A DNA stretch of 48,972 bases, taken from NCBI GenBank assembly GCA_902798745.1, contig CADBXM010000012.1:1-48972 (forward strand), written 5' to 3'. A program made the translations under genes and the position numbers. The stretch's first letter is position 1, and each line of letters begins with the position of its first letter. Under the pieces are notes generated by a model, which saw only the letters and a program-made list of their open reading frames with translations, was not told where the DNA came from and did no database searches. Shown here in pieces: positions 25,499-34,244 of the stretch. The DNA is from an uncultured Eubacteriales bacterium (GTDB lineage Bacteria; Bacillota; Clostridia; Peptostreptococcales; Anaerovoracaceae).

Positions 25499-26089
25499 TC
25501 AGCCGATCAGCTCTCTCAGGAAGTTCATCGTCCCCGGTTTAGCCCCCAGCAGCTTTTCCGTAACATCTATGAATACCGCGATATCTCTTTCTGAAAAACG
25601 GCCTTCATCGAACGTATCATTGCTGATGACAAGCAGCATCCTGACTCGCTGAGGAATGTCATCACATGAGAAAACGCCTTCTTTTACGCCTTCTTCGATC
25701 ACTTCCGAAAGAAGAGGTACGGCAGTTTCGATCAATTTCTGCTTCACCTTGGCGTGCATGACTGTGTTCTCAGGACGCATAAGTACACCTTCGATCGTCT
25801 CTTCCTTTTGAGTTGGCTGAAAAGAAGTGATGATCCCTGCGATTTTCTGCTCTACCGGGATATCCGCGTTCAGTACAGAACCGGCTGCCTCGGCTTCCTG
25901 TTCCATCATCATATCTATCACTTCTTCCAAAGTCTTTTCCTTGCTTTCGAAGTAATAATAATAGGTACCCTTGGCTATGCCGGCTTCCTCAATGATGTCA
26001 TCCACGCTTGTGTTATCGTACCCGCGAGAGATAAATAATCTGTATGCGATTTGGATCAGTTCCTGTTTCCTTCTTTCACCTTTTCTCAT
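25499..26089 (-). CDS. TetR-family transcriptional regulator, probably autoregulated
   Basis: 196 residues from ATG 26089, the first start after the promoter at 26124-26152; an upstream start would lie on top of the promoter itself. GERRKQELIQIAYRLFISRGYDN, then TSVDDIIEEAGIAKGTYYYYF, is a textbook TetR helix-turn-helix. AAAGGA stands about 9 nt before the ATG. It heads the operon with the MFS exporter and CPBP protease. Repeated ACCGACC boxes overlap its own promoter, so it very likely represses all three genes and responds to an exported compound. Confidence 0.9.
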   Translation of the reverse strand: MRKGERRKQELIQIAYRLFISRGYDNTSVDDIIEEAGIAKGTYYYYFESKEKTLEEVIDMMMEQEAEAAGSVLNADIPVEQKIAGIITSFQPTQKEETIEGVLMRPENTVMHAKVKQKLIETAVPLLSEVIEEGVKEGVFSCDDIPQRVRMLLVISNDTFDEGRFSERDIAVFIDVTEKLLGAKPGTMNFLRELIG

Positions 26090-26113
26090 ACCTTGTTTCC
26101 TTTCTCGACTATC

Positions 26114-26141
26114 GGTCGGTTTTATTATAGTGGTCGGTTTT
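26114..26141 (-). promoter_or_regulatory. Repeated AAAACCGACC operator boxes
   Basis: AAAACCGACC occurs twice on the minus strand (26132-26141, inside the promoter spacer; 26114-26123, right after the -10 box), spaced 18 nt apart. The downstream copy forms part of the imperfect dyad CGACTATCGGTCG (26106-26118). The positions fit a TetR repressor that blocks its own promoter. Confidence 0.65.
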
Positions 26142-26152
26142 CTTCCTGTCAA
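26124..26152 (-). promoter_or_regulatory. Consensus sigma-A promoter of the TetR-MFS-CPBP operon
   Basis: On the minus strand a perfect TTGACA (26147-26152), a 17-nt spacer and a perfect TATAAT (26124-26129). Such a full-consensus promoter is expected to be strong and to need repression. Confidence 0.9.
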
Positions 26153-26155
26153 TAA

Positions 26156-26178
26156 TTTTTCGACTTAAAGTCGAAAAA
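26156..26178. repeat. Perfect 23-nt palindrome next to the -35 box
   Basis: Arms TTTTTCGACTT and AAGTCGAAAAA with a single A at the centre, starting 3 nt upstream of the TTGACA box. It shares the CGACT core with the dyad downstream of the promoter, so it may be a second operator; its T-run could also make it a weak terminator. Confidence 0.55.
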
Positions 26179-26217
26179 TGTAAATGCTATCCTTTGGGAA
26201 AGCTTTTCAGAAGACAT

Positions 26218-26253
26218 AAAAAAAGCCACAAAGTATAACGGCTTTGCGGCTTT
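26218..26253 (-). terminator. Intrinsic terminator of the sugar operon
   Basis: On the minus strand a 12-bp stem (AAAGCCGCAAAG with CTTTGTGGCTTT, one mismatch) and an 8-nt loop is followed by T-rich sequence from 26224 down to 26218. It lies about 50 nt after the isomerase stop. Confidence 0.85.
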
Positions 26254-26302
26254 ATATTGGAATTCTAATATTATCTTTCTTACATCAGCATAAGCATCTG
26301 TT

Positions 26303-27778
26303 TTACTTGAATGGGTTCTCTGTAGGATATGGCAGCGACTTCGGCTGATTGTACGCTATATCCTGTATTCCGAGGAACTTGAACACCTCGAAAAGCGCTT
26401 TTCCGAAATGGCCGAACGCTACAGCTCCATGATGCGGGTATCTCTTCTCGATCAGTACGTGGCGGTAGAATCTGCCCATCTCGTGTATCGCAAAGATGCC
26501 GATGCCTCCGAATGACTGAGTCGCTACAGGCAAAACTTCGCCCTCTGCGATATATGATCTGAGGTTCCCTTCGCTGTCGCACTGCAGTCTGTAGAATGTT
26601 ATCTCGCCCGGAGCGATGTCCCCCTCAAGAGTACCTCTTGTGAAGTCGGGATCGCTACCTTCCGGCTCGAGAAGTCTGTGCTGGATCAGCTGATACTTGA
26701 TCGCGCGTTCTGAGCACATCTTGCAGGATGGTGTGTTACCGCAGTGGAATCCCATGAAAGTATCTGTAAGTTCGTAATCGAACTTGCCTTTGATGCTCTC
26801 TTCCCACATGCTCTTAGGCACAGAATTGTTGATGTCGAGAAGCGTGACCGCATCTTCGCTTATACATGCTCCGATATACTCGGAGAGCGCGCCGTAAATA
26901 TCCACCTCGCATGATACAGGGATGCCACGGCTCGCAAGTCTCGAATTCACATAGCAAGGCTCGAATCCGAATGTCTCAGGGAATGCAGGCCAGCACTTAT
27001 CGGCAAAAGCGACATATTCGCGCGCCCCTTTGTGCTGATCTGCCCAGTCAAGCAAGGTCAGTTCAAACTGCGCCATTCTCTCAAGCATCTCAGGATAGTA
27101 CTTGCCCTCTCCCATCTCAGCCTTCATGTCTTCACACACTTCCGGGATCCTTGAGTCTCCGGCGTGCTGATTATAGCTTACGAAGAGGTCTAGTTCAGAG
27201 TTCTCTTCGACTTCAACGCCAAGCTCGTAAAGTCCCTTGATCGGAGCGTTGCAGGCGAAGAAGTCCTGAGGACGAGGTCCGAAAGTGATGATCTTAAGAT
27301 TCTTAACACCGATGACCGCTCTTGCAACAGGCACGAAGTCCGCGATCATTGCCGCTATGTCCTCAGCTGTTCCTACAGGGTATTCAGGGATATAACCTTT
27401 GAGATGTCTCATGCCAAGGTTGTATGAGCAATTGAGCATACCGCAGTAAGCGTCTCCTCTGCCGTCGATCAGATTACCATCACCCTCAGCAGCGGCCACG
27501 AACATACATGGACCGTCAAAGTAGCTGGCTATCAGTGTTTCCGGTGTTTCCGGGCCGAAGTTTCCCAGGAAAACAACGAGAGCGTTACAGCCGGCATCCT
27601 TGACATCGGCAACTGCCGCCAGCATGTCTTTCTCATTTTCGACCGTTACTGGGGACTCATAGATGTCGCCCTTATAAGCCGCCTTGATAGCAGCTCTTCT
27701 GCTTTCAGATAAAGAAATGATAAAGCAGTCTCTAGATACTGCGATCATTCCCAGTTTGACTTCAGGAATGTTTTTCAT
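26303..27778 (-). CDS. L-fucose/L-arabinose isomerase-family sugar isomerase
   Basis: 491 residues from ATG 27778 (AAGGAGGG with 7-nt spacing; the GTG two codons earlier lies closer to that site). Metal ligands expected from FucI can be placed: Glu in SCEVDIYGALSEYI, Asp in VTLLDINNS and His in YPHHGAVAFGHFG near the C-terminus. The N-terminal domains (NALVVFLGNFGPETPE) match FucI-family proteins rather than xylose isomerase. The reaction should be aldose-ketose interconversion in the cytoplasm. It is the last gene of the operon with a xylulokinase-like kinase and a DUF4867-like protein, so the product is probably a ketopentose such as D-xylulose or L-ribulose. The sugar is not certain. Confidence 0.8.
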   Translation of the reverse strand: MKNIPEVKLGMIAVSRDCFIISLSESRRAAIKAAYKGDIYESPVTVENEKDMLAAVADVKDAGCNALVVFLGNFGPETPETLIASYFDGPCMFVAAAEGDGNLIDGRGDAYCGMLNCSYNLGMRHLKGYIPEYPVGTAEDIAAMIADFVPVARAVIGVKNLKIITFGPRPQDFFACNAPIKGLYELGVEVEENSELDLFVSYNQHAGDSRIPEVCEDMKAEMGEGKYYPEMLERMAQFELTLLDWADQHKGAREYVAFADKCWPAFPETFGFEPCYVNSRLASRGIPVSCEVDIYGALSEYIGACISEDAVTLLDINNSVPKSMWEESIKGKFDYELTDTFMGFHCGNTPSCKMCSERAIKYQLIQHRLLEPEGSDPDFTRGTLEGDIAPGEITFYRLQCDSEGNLRSYIAEGEVLPVATQSFGGIGIFAIHEMGRFYRHVLIEKRYPHHGAVAFGHFGKALFEVFKFLGIQDIAYNQPKSLPYPTENPFK

Positions 27779-27809
27779 GAACACACCCTCCTTTGATGAT
27801 CTTGTTCTT

Positions 27810-28436
27810 CTACTTGATATCTATGTTTTCCCCTGTGAGCCCAATGTAAGCGCCGGCAGCGGCTTCGCCCGATTCCGGGTGAGCAAGCAGCCACTTGTTG
27901 CGCGCCCACAGCATTTTGTCTTCTTGATTTGCAGCTGTTATTGAAGGCATTGCCGTATTAGTGCCTCTCGGAAGAACGACCGCAACACGGAAACCTTCAG
28001 CTTCGTCTACATGACACGGAGCGTAGTGGAGCGCAGTCTCATACACTTCCACAGCGACGCCGGCAGGCGCTCTGAACGCTTTTACCTTGCCGGTATCCAG
28101 TTTTCCGCCTTTGATGTCGCTCATTAGCGCGAGCAGAAGTATGAATTCTCCTGCTCCGATGTTCACCTCGCTGTCCTTGTGATATTCAAGGCAGTTCAGC
28201 TTGGTGTTTCTCCCCCAGCACATGCCCAGTTCTACTGGCATACCGCCATAAGCGCGATCCGACAGTTCTCCGAATATGGAGCAGTCTTCAAGACTTTGGA
28301 TCGACGGTTCATATGCCGTGCCCGATTCAGGCAGCTCGATTTTGTTCATCGCGGAGATCAGTTCCGCAGTATCATAGCCCTCCAGCACTTTGCCGTATGG
28401 TTTGAACTCTTCGTCATATACAGTATACACCTTCAT
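27810..28436 (-). CDS. DUF4867-like, cupin-type protein
   Basis: 208 residues, no signal peptide or membrane span. The segment LNCLEYHKDSEVNIGAGEFI with ALHYAPCHVDEAEGFRVAVVLP has the His-Glu pattern of cupin barrels and suggests a metal-binding site. I associate it with the DUF4867 family, often found beside FucI-type isomerases and sugar kinases; this recall is not a search result. Position between the kinase (8-nt gap) and isomerase (31-nt gap) suggests a sugar epimerase, mutarotase or lyxose-isomerase-like role. Function unknown. Confidence 0.65.
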   Translation of the reverse strand: MKVYTVYDEEFKPYGKVLEGYDTAELISAMNKIELPESGTAYEPSIQSLEDCSIFGELSDRAYGGMPVELGMCWGRNTKLNCLEYHKDSEVNIGAGEFILLLALMSDIKGGKLDTGKVKAFRAPAGVAVEVYETALHYAPCHVDEAEGFRVAVVLPRGTNTAMPSITAANQEDKMLWARNKWLLAHPESGEAAAGAYIGLTGENIDIK

Positions 28437-28444
28437 ATGGCCTC

Positions 28445-29932
28445 CTAACGCAGTTCAGGGAATAATCCTTTGAGCGCAGGGTATATCCTGCGGAATTTCT
28501 GATACTGCTCCTCGTAACGCGCTGTGATCTCAGGATCGGGTTCTATGGTCTCTGTGACCGAAAGCAGCGCTTCAGCGCATGCGTCCACGCTCTTGTATTC
28601 TCCACAGCAGACCATGGCCAGCATAGCGCCTCCGTAACCCGGGCCCTCTTCTGTCTTAGGTATATCCAGACTGATACCTAATATGTTGGCTATCATTTTG
28701 CGCCAAAGCGGTGACCTGGCACCACCTCCGCAGATCTTCGACCTGTTTATATCAAGGCCAAGTGACTTCGCCACCTCAAACGAGTCTCTGATTGCAAATG
28801 TTACTCCTTCGAGAACAGCCTGTACTATGTCAGATCTGGTGGTGTCCATGGACAGTCCTATGAAAGTCCCCCTTGCGTCTGTATCGTTGATCGGGCTTCT
28901 CTCGCCCATCAGATAAGGAAGGAAGAACACACGGTTATTTCCGAGCTTATCATCGCTTATGTTCTTCTGTTCTGAAGCATAATCCTGAGTCTTCAGGATC
29001 TCGTCGCACAGCCACTTGTTGCAGCTAGCTGCCGAAAGCATACAGCCCATCAGATGATATTTGCCGTTTGCATGCGCAAATGAATGTAGACCGTTGTTCG
29101 GGTCCACTCCGAACTTATCCGAAGAAATGAATATGGTGCCGGATGTCCCAAGTGATATATTGCAGTCACCATCTCCGACAGTGCCAGTACCCACCGCGGC
29201 AGCGGCGTTATCACCCGCTCCGGCAGCCACTTTGACATACGAAGGCAGGCCCAGCATCTCAGCGACCTCGGGTCTGATAGTTCCTATGCACTCATAACTC
29301 TCGTACAGCTGAGGCATGACGCTGAGGTCGATACCGCAGGTTTCCAACATCTCATCCGACCAGCACTTGTGCTCTACGTCCAAAAGAAGCATGCCACTCG
29401 CGTCCGAATAGTCGCAGGAATGTACTCCCGTCAGCTTGTAATTGATATAGTCCTTTGGGAGCATGATCTTAGCGATGCGCTCGAAGTTGGCGGGCTCATT
29501 CTTTTTCATCCAGAGTATCTTAGGCGCCGTAAAACCGGCAAAAGCGATATTCGCCGTCAGATTAGACAGCTTCTCTTTGCCTATCTCTTCGTTGAGCCAT
29601 GCGGTCTCTTCCGCGGTCCTGCCGTCATTCCACAGTATCGCGGGTCTGATTACATCGTCATTCCCGTCAAGAGCGACAAGGCCATGCATCTGGCCGCCGC
29701 AACCAATGCCTTTGATTTCAGAGGCAAGCTGATCTGACAGCAGTTCTTTGATACCCGTGCAGCAGGCCTGCCACCAATCGGCCGGTTCCTGCTCACTCCA
29801 GCCGGGGTTTGGGAATGAGAGCGGATAATCCTTAGTAACAGTTTTCAGGATGGTACCCGCGCCATCTACGAGCAGGATCTTTACCGAGGAAGTCCCCAGA
29901 TCGATCCCGATATACTTATTCGTACTTATCAT
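28445..29932 (-). CDS. xylB: Xylulokinase-type carbohydrate kinase (FGGY family)
   Basis: 495 residues, normal for FGGY kinases. N-terminal GIDLGTSSVKILLVDGAG binds ATP phosphate; GGQMHGLVALD near residue 80 and WNDGRTAEE near 103 are xylulokinase hallmarks, as is AAGAGDNAAAAVGTG near 235. GGGARSPLWRKMIANILG near 402 is the C-terminal ATP-binding signature. It phosphorylates a ketopentose, most likely D-xylulose to D-xylulose 5-phosphate. Its ATG overlaps the stop of the ABC ATPase by 4 nt. The Met-His-Gly set (QMHG) supports xylulose over glycerol. Confidence 0.88.
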   Translation of the reverse strand: MISTNKYIGIDLGTSSVKILLVDGAGTILKTVTKDYPLSFPNPGWSEQEPADWWQACCTGIKELLSDQLASEIKGIGCGGQMHGLVALDGNDDVIRPAILWNDGRTAEETAWLNEEIGKEKLSNLTANIAFAGFTAPKILWMKKNEPANFERIAKIMLPKDYINYKLTGVHSCDYSDASGMLLLDVEHKCWSDEMLETCGIDLSVMPQLYESYECIGTIRPEVAEMLGLPSYVKVAAGAGDNAAAAVGTGTVGDGDCNISLGTSGTIFISSDKFGVDPNNGLHSFAHANGKYHLMGCMLSAASCNKWLCDEILKTQDYASEQKNISDDKLGNNRVFFLPYLMGERSPINDTDARGTFIGLSMDTTRSDIVQAVLEGVTFAIRDSFEVAKSLGLDINRSKICGGGARSPLWRKMIANILGISLDIPKTEEGPGYGGAMLAMVCCGEYKSVDACAEALLSVTETIEPDPEITARYEEQYQKFRRIYPALKGLFPELR

Positions 29933-31044
29933 ATCAGGTTTTCTCCGGTCTCAACGTTGAACAGATGCATAAGGTTGGTATCGAAGGTAAAGCGGATGTC
30001 TGTTCCGTATGCATATCCTGTGCGGTGCGAAGACGGAAGATCGGAAGCCTGGAGTACCAGAACTACATCTTTTCCGTCGGTATTTGCATGCAGATGGATC
30101 GATGAACCCATCATTTCTGAAACATCGACACGCGCCGGTATCGACATCGAACTATCTTCGCTCAGAGACAGGTGTTCAGGGCGTATACCGAGCATCACAT
30201 TCTGAGGTTCAAGTCCCTTTGCCTCATACTCTGCCTGCTTCTCAGCCGAGCACGGTAACTCAACGCCATTGATCACAACACTGTACTTTCCATTGTCTTT
30301 TTTGAGTTCAGCATCGAAGATGTTCATATGCGGAGTGCCAATAAAGCCCGCTACGAACAGATTGGCAGGATGATCAAATACTTCCTGCGGTGTACCGATC
30401 TGCTGGATGATACCGCTCTTCATGATGACGATGCGGTCGCCCAATGTCATGGCTTCGGTCTGGTCGTGAGTTACATAAATGAACGTCGAATTTATCCTCT
30501 GGCGAAGTTTGATGATCTCAGCGCGCATCTCGTTTCTCAGTTTTGCGTCGAGATTGGAAAGCGGCTCGTCCATAAGCATGACCTTTGGTTCGCGTACTAT
30601 AGCGCGGCCGATCGCGACTCTCTGTCTCTGTCCGCCGGAAAGAGCCTTTGGCTTTCTGTCCAGATACTCCGTGATATCCAATATTTCTGCAGCCTGACGC
30701 ACCTTGCGGTCGATCTCTTCCTTCGAAACCTTTCGAAGCCTTAGAGCAAACGACATGTTCTGATAAACTGTCATATGCGGATAAAGAGCATAGTTCTGGA
30801 AGACCATCGCGATGTCTCTGTCCTTCGGAGCTACATCGTTCATCAGTTTGCCGTCGATATAAAGTTCTCCGCTGGAGATATCCTCAAGACCCGCGACCAT
30901 ACGCAGCGTAGTCGATTTTCCGCATCCCGATGGACCGACGAATACGACGAATTCATTGTCTGCGATCTCAAGATTGAAATTATCTACCGCAGTTACTTTA
31001 CCAACGTATACTTTCTTTATATTTCGCAATGATAATGTTGCCAT
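29929..31044 (-). CDS. Sugar ABC transporter ATP-binding protein (MsmX/UgpC/MalK type)
   Basis: 371 residues. Walker A GPSGCGKSTT near residue 37, signature LSGGQRQR near 134, Walker B VMLMDEPLSNLDA near 155, switch His in VTHD. The C-terminal 130 residues form the TOBE-type regulatory domain with GIRPEHL. It powers the adjacent permeases; MsmX-type ATPases can also serve several sugar importers. It lies 18 nt after the second permease gene. Confidence 0.95.
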   Translation of the reverse strand: MATLSLRNIKKVYVGKVTAVDNFNLEIADNEFVVFVGPSGCGKSTTLRMVAGLEDISSGELYIDGKLMNDVAPKDRDIAMVFQNYALYPHMTVYQNMSFALRLRKVSKEEIDRKVRQAAEILDITEYLDRKPKALSGGQRQRVAIGRAIVREPKVMLMDEPLSNLDAKLRNEMRAEIIKLRQRINSTFIYVTHDQTEAMTLGDRIVIMKSGIIQQIGTPQEVFDHPANLFVAGFIGTPHMNIFDAELKKDNGKYSVVINGVELPCSAEKQAEYEAKGLEPQNVMLGIRPEHLSLSEDSSMSIPARVDVSEMMGSSIHLHANTDGKDVVLVLQASDLPSSHRTGYAYGTDIRFTFDTNLMHLFNVETGENLI

Positions 31045-31062
31045 ACCGATAATCTCCTTTGA

Positions 31063-31896
31063 TTAACCTTTGATAGCGCCGGCGATAAAGCTTTCCTGTA
31101 TCTTCTTGCTCAGGAAGATATAGACCAGCAGAGTCGGGAATGTTGCCAGGACCAGCGCTGCGCCGATCGGGCCCCACTCAGTCGTGTATTGTCCGGAGAG
31201 TGCCTGAACACCTACAGGCAATGTCCTAAGCGCATTATTACTGATGAAAACATTAGCGAACATCAGCTCGTTCCAGCACTGCAGGAACGTATAGATCCCA
31301 ACGGTCGCGATAGCCGGCTTCATCAGCGGGCATATGATGCGGAAGAAAATACCGAATACTCCGCATCCGTCGATACATGCCGACTCATCGAGTTCGTGCG
31401 GTATCTCGTTCATGAACCCTATGCAGACCAGGATGGCCATGGCCAGGGAGAACGCGGAGTACGGAATGATCAGCGCCCAGTAAGTATTCAGCATATTCAG
31501 GCGCGAAAGTGTGACGTACACCGGTACGATCGATGCGTGGATCGGGATCGTCAGTCCAAGCATGAAAAACTTGTTCAATGTCTTGCGTCTCTTCCATATA
31601 AGACGCGACAGCGCGAATGTTGCCATAAGGGCAACGACAAGTGTGATCAGGATCGTAGATACTGCCACTATGGCACTGTTCATGAAGTAGAGCCCCATGT
31701 TACCCGTGTGGAGCGCGGTACTGTAGTTGGACCACAGCCACTCCTTCGGAAGTCCGATCACGTTGTCCCCGAAGATCTCAGGATTGCTCTTAAGTGAGAA
31801 TGTGAACATCCAGTATACAGGGAACAGGTTTATGATCAGCCAGATGAAGAGCCCGATATATATAAAGACCTCTTTTGCTTTGCTTGTTTTTTTCAT
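31063..31896 (-). CDS. Sugar ABC transporter permease (MalG/LacG type)
   Basis: 277 residues, six membrane spans. ELDESACIDGCGVFGIFFRIICPLMKPA-type EAA loop is present near residue 185 (Glu-Leu...Ala...Asp-Gly...Pro) and contacts the ATPase. C-terminal SKKIQESFIAGAIKG is the usual MalG-family end. It pairs with the upstream permease (4-nt gap) for uptake of a sugar or oligosaccharide. Confidence 0.93.
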   Translation of the reverse strand: MKKTSKAKEVFIYIGLFIWLIINLFPVYWMFTFSLKSNPEIFGDNVIGLPKEWLWSNYSTALHTGNMGLYFMNSAIVAVSTILITLVVALMATFALSRLIWKRRKTLNKFFMLGLTIPIHASIVPVYVTLSRLNMLNTYWALIIPYSAFSLAMAILVCIGFMNEIPHELDESACIDGCGVFGIFFRIICPLMKPAIATVGIYTFLQCWNELMFANVFISNNALRTLPVGVQALSGQYTTEWGPIGAALVLATFPTLLVYIFLSKKIQESFIAGAIKG

Positions 31897-31900
31897 AGCC

Positions 31901-32779
31901 TTAGTCCTCCTCCTTGAATATCAGATTGATCAGCAACGCGAATCCGAAGCAGAGGAGTATCAGCAGAACAGCGATCGTACTTCCCATGCCGTATCGGTTG
32001 CGGAGGAACAGCATACTGATCATCAGCGTACTAGGCACTTCAGTTGCGTGAAGTGGTCCGCCGTTGGTCAAAACGTATATAAGGTCAAATGATTTCAATG
32101 ATCCGGTAACAGCGAATATAACGCTGATCTTTATAATTGGTTTGATATATGGCAGGACGATAAAACGATTGACCTGCCCGTCGCTTGCGCCGTCAAGCAT
32201 TGCGGCTTCCCGGAGTTCAGGAGGAACACTCTTGACTCCCGCGTAAAGGAGCAGCATGTGATAACCGACATACTGCCATAGTATCGGAACAAATACGGCG
32301 CCGAGAGCGGTGGCTTTATCGCCAAGCCAGATGCGTGTAAGGTCATCAAGGCCAACAGCTCGAAGCGCAACATTGAGGACTCCGTAATCCGGGTTGTAGA
32401 TCTTCAGCCAAAGCTGTCCGATAACGACTGTAGAAATAAGGACCGGCATAAAATATACCGAAAGAAAGGTTCGTTCACCTTTTATGTTTTTGCCGAGCAC
32501 CAGAGCCAGCAAGAGAGCCAGCGGCAATTGCAAAAATACAGATAATACCGCAAGCAGCAGCGAATTGCCCAACGCTTTCATGAAGCCGATGGAATCGCTT
32601 GTAAATAACTCTTTATAGTTCGAAAGCCCGATAAATGTCTTGTCAGTAAAGCCATTCCAGTCAAAGAAGCTGTAATAGCCCGAGGCTCCGATAGGTGCTA
32701 TCAGCACCCCACAGAAGAGAATCAGCGCCGGCAACAGAAACAAGATGATATACCGTTTGTCGCTGTACATTTTATTCAT
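31901..32779 (-). CDS. Sugar ABC transporter permease (MalF/LacF type)
   Basis: 292 residues from ATG 32779, which has AGGAGG at 9 nt; the longer frame to 32845 would run through the terminator hairpin and is rejected. About six spans; LREAAMLDGASDGQVNRFIV near residue 190 is the EAA loop. LFLLPALILFCGVLIAPIG is the first span. It forms the channel with the next permease. Confidence 0.93.
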   Translation of the reverse strand: MNKMYSDKRYIILFLLPALILFCGVLIAPIGASGYYSFFDWNGFTDKTFIGLSNYKELFTSDSIGFMKALGNSLLLAVLSVFLQLPLALLLALVLGKNIKGERTFLSVYFMPVLISTVVIGQLWLKIYNPDYGVLNVALRAVGLDDLTRIWLGDKATALGAVFVPILWQYVGYHMLLLYAGVKSVPPELREAAMLDGASDGQVNRFIVLPYIKPIIKISVIFAVTGSLKSFDLIYVLTNGGPLHATEVPSTLMISMLFLRNRYGMGSTIAVLLILLCFGFALLINLIFKEED

Positions 32780-32800
32780 ATTCAGCAGCCTCCTGTTAAG

Positions 32801-32842
32801 AAAAACAGTCTCCCCGAATCCCTGGACAGTCCGGGGAGACTG
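32801..32842 (-). terminator. Partial terminator between the binding protein and permease genes
   Basis: A perfect 11-bp stem CAGTCTCCCCG/CGGGGAGACTG (arms 32832-32842 and 32806-32816, 15-nt loop) is followed on the minus strand by five T. Located right after the binding-protein gene it should reduce read-through so that more binding protein than permease is made, and protect its mRNA 3' end. Confidence 0.75.
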
Positions 32843-32897
32843 CAAGAATCAATCAATCAAATGATTATTGTGTGCTTATTGATAGCTCCAGACAATA

Positions 32898-34178
32898 CTA
32901 CTGAAGATCCTTTGTCAGGCCATCGATGAAGCCCTGACCGTCGATTTCCTTGCCGTATACCTTAGCAACATAGTCAAGGTAGATCTGAGCAGGATCAGCA
33001 CTCATGGCTGTGTCGCCGAAGAGTACCATGCCCTCGCACTTATTGACGATGTCACCGATCTGAACCATCAGAGGCTCAAGTGCACTTGTGTCATAATCAG
33101 GTGTCCAGGCCGGAAGACCAACAGCGTTGAGGTAGTTGTAGTGGCAGATCTCTTTGCCGAGTTCAACAGCAACCTCAGCTGCAAGGTCAGCATTTGCGCT
33201 CTCAGAGCATACAGCGAGGTGATCGGAAGGACCGCCGATTGCGCAGTTTGCAGTTGAACGCTCTGCGTTCATTACAGGGAACATAGCAACAGAGGATTCG
33301 AAATCAGCACCTGCTACTTCGCCGGTATTCCATGAACCGTTCTGATAGAAAGCAGTCTTTCCCGCGAGGAAGTTTGCTTTTACTTCGTCATTGCCGAGCG
33401 CGATGCCGGATGGATCGAAGTATCCCTTGTCGATCATTTCCTGCAGCGTATCAACAGATTTAGCAATGTCAGGATCATTCCATGTTGCTTCACCGGCAAA
33501 GATCTTGTTGAGATCCTCATATCCGATCGACTTGAGGATGATTGGCTCGAGGTACTCTGTTACGCACCATGTCTCACTTCCGGCGCATCCGAATGGGATG
33601 ATGCCTGCAGCAACCAGGTCGTCGCAGCACTTTGTCAGCTCTTCATAAGTCTCAGGAACTTTGTCCCAGCCAGCCTGCTTCAGCAGATCCATGTTAGCGT
33701 ACATAGCTACGATGTTGAATGTTGTAGGAACGCCATAGTGCTTGCCGTCATAAGAAGAGTTGTTGAGCATTACTGAAGGGATCTGCTCCTCTGTGTAGTT
33801 GTTAGCGTAGATATCGTCAAGGCATACGACCTTACCGGCATCTACAAAGTCGCCGAGGAAAGCGCCGCCCCAGGTGAAGAAGATGTCAGGCAGATCTTCA
33901 GAGGAGCCGCCGGACATAGCTGCTTTGATCTTTGTCTTGTAGGACTCGTTCTCAAAGGCTTCCATCTCGATCTTTACGTTTGGATGAGCAGCTTCATAAT
34001 CCTCGATCGCCTGCAGATATGCAGGACGGTTTGCGTCACTTTCAGTGGCGATGCTCCACAGCTTCAGTGTGACCTGTTCGCCATCTGATGACTCTCCACC
34101 GGATTGTCCGCCGCCGCCGCATGCTACCATGAATGGCACCATACAAACGCAAAGGATAATAGCAAGAATCTTTTTCAT
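32898..34178 (-). CDS. Sugar ABC transporter substrate-binding lipoprotein
   Basis: 426 residues. Lipoprotein signal MKKILAIILCVCMVPFMVAC with lipid Cys20, followed by a Gly/Ser-rich linker. The mature part has VTLKLWSIATESDANRPAYL and YNLDLLKQAG-like MYANMDLLKQAGWDKVPETY, standard for cluster-1 (family 1) sugar-binding proteins such as those for malto- or xylo-oligosaccharides. GGAGG is 7 nt before the ATG. Context (GH3, xylulokinase) suggests xylo-oligosaccharides or a glucoside as ligand; this is inference. Confidence 0.92.
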   Translation of the reverse strand: MKKILAIILCVCMVPFMVACGGGGQSGGESSDGEQVTLKLWSIATESDANRPAYLQAIEDYEAAHPNVKIEMEAFENESYKTKIKAAMSGGSSEDLPDIFFTWGGAFLGDFVDAGKVVCLDDIYANNYTEEQIPSVMLNNSSYDGKHYGVPTTFNIVAMYANMDLLKQAGWDKVPETYEELTKCCDDLVAAGIIPFGCAGSETWCVTEYLEPIILKSIGYEDLNKIFAGEATWNDPDIAKSVDTLQEMIDKGYFDPSGIALGNDEVKANFLAGKTAFYQNGSWNTGEVAGADFESSVAMFPVMNAERSTANCAIGGPSDHLAVCSESANADLAAEVAVELGKEICHYNYLNAVGLPAWTPDYDTSALEPLMVQIGDIVNKCEGMVLFGDTAMSADPAQIYLDYVAKVYGKEIDGQGFIDGLTKDLQ

Positions 34179-34244
34179 TTGGTAACCTCCTTACTTAATA
34201 AAACATAAACTCCTTCTTTTTGATTAGTTAGGTTTTTTTATTAA

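Noticed and set aside
32780-32845. Longer start for the MalF-type permease
   Set aside because: It would translate through the terminator hairpin; ATG 32779 has AGGAGG upstream.
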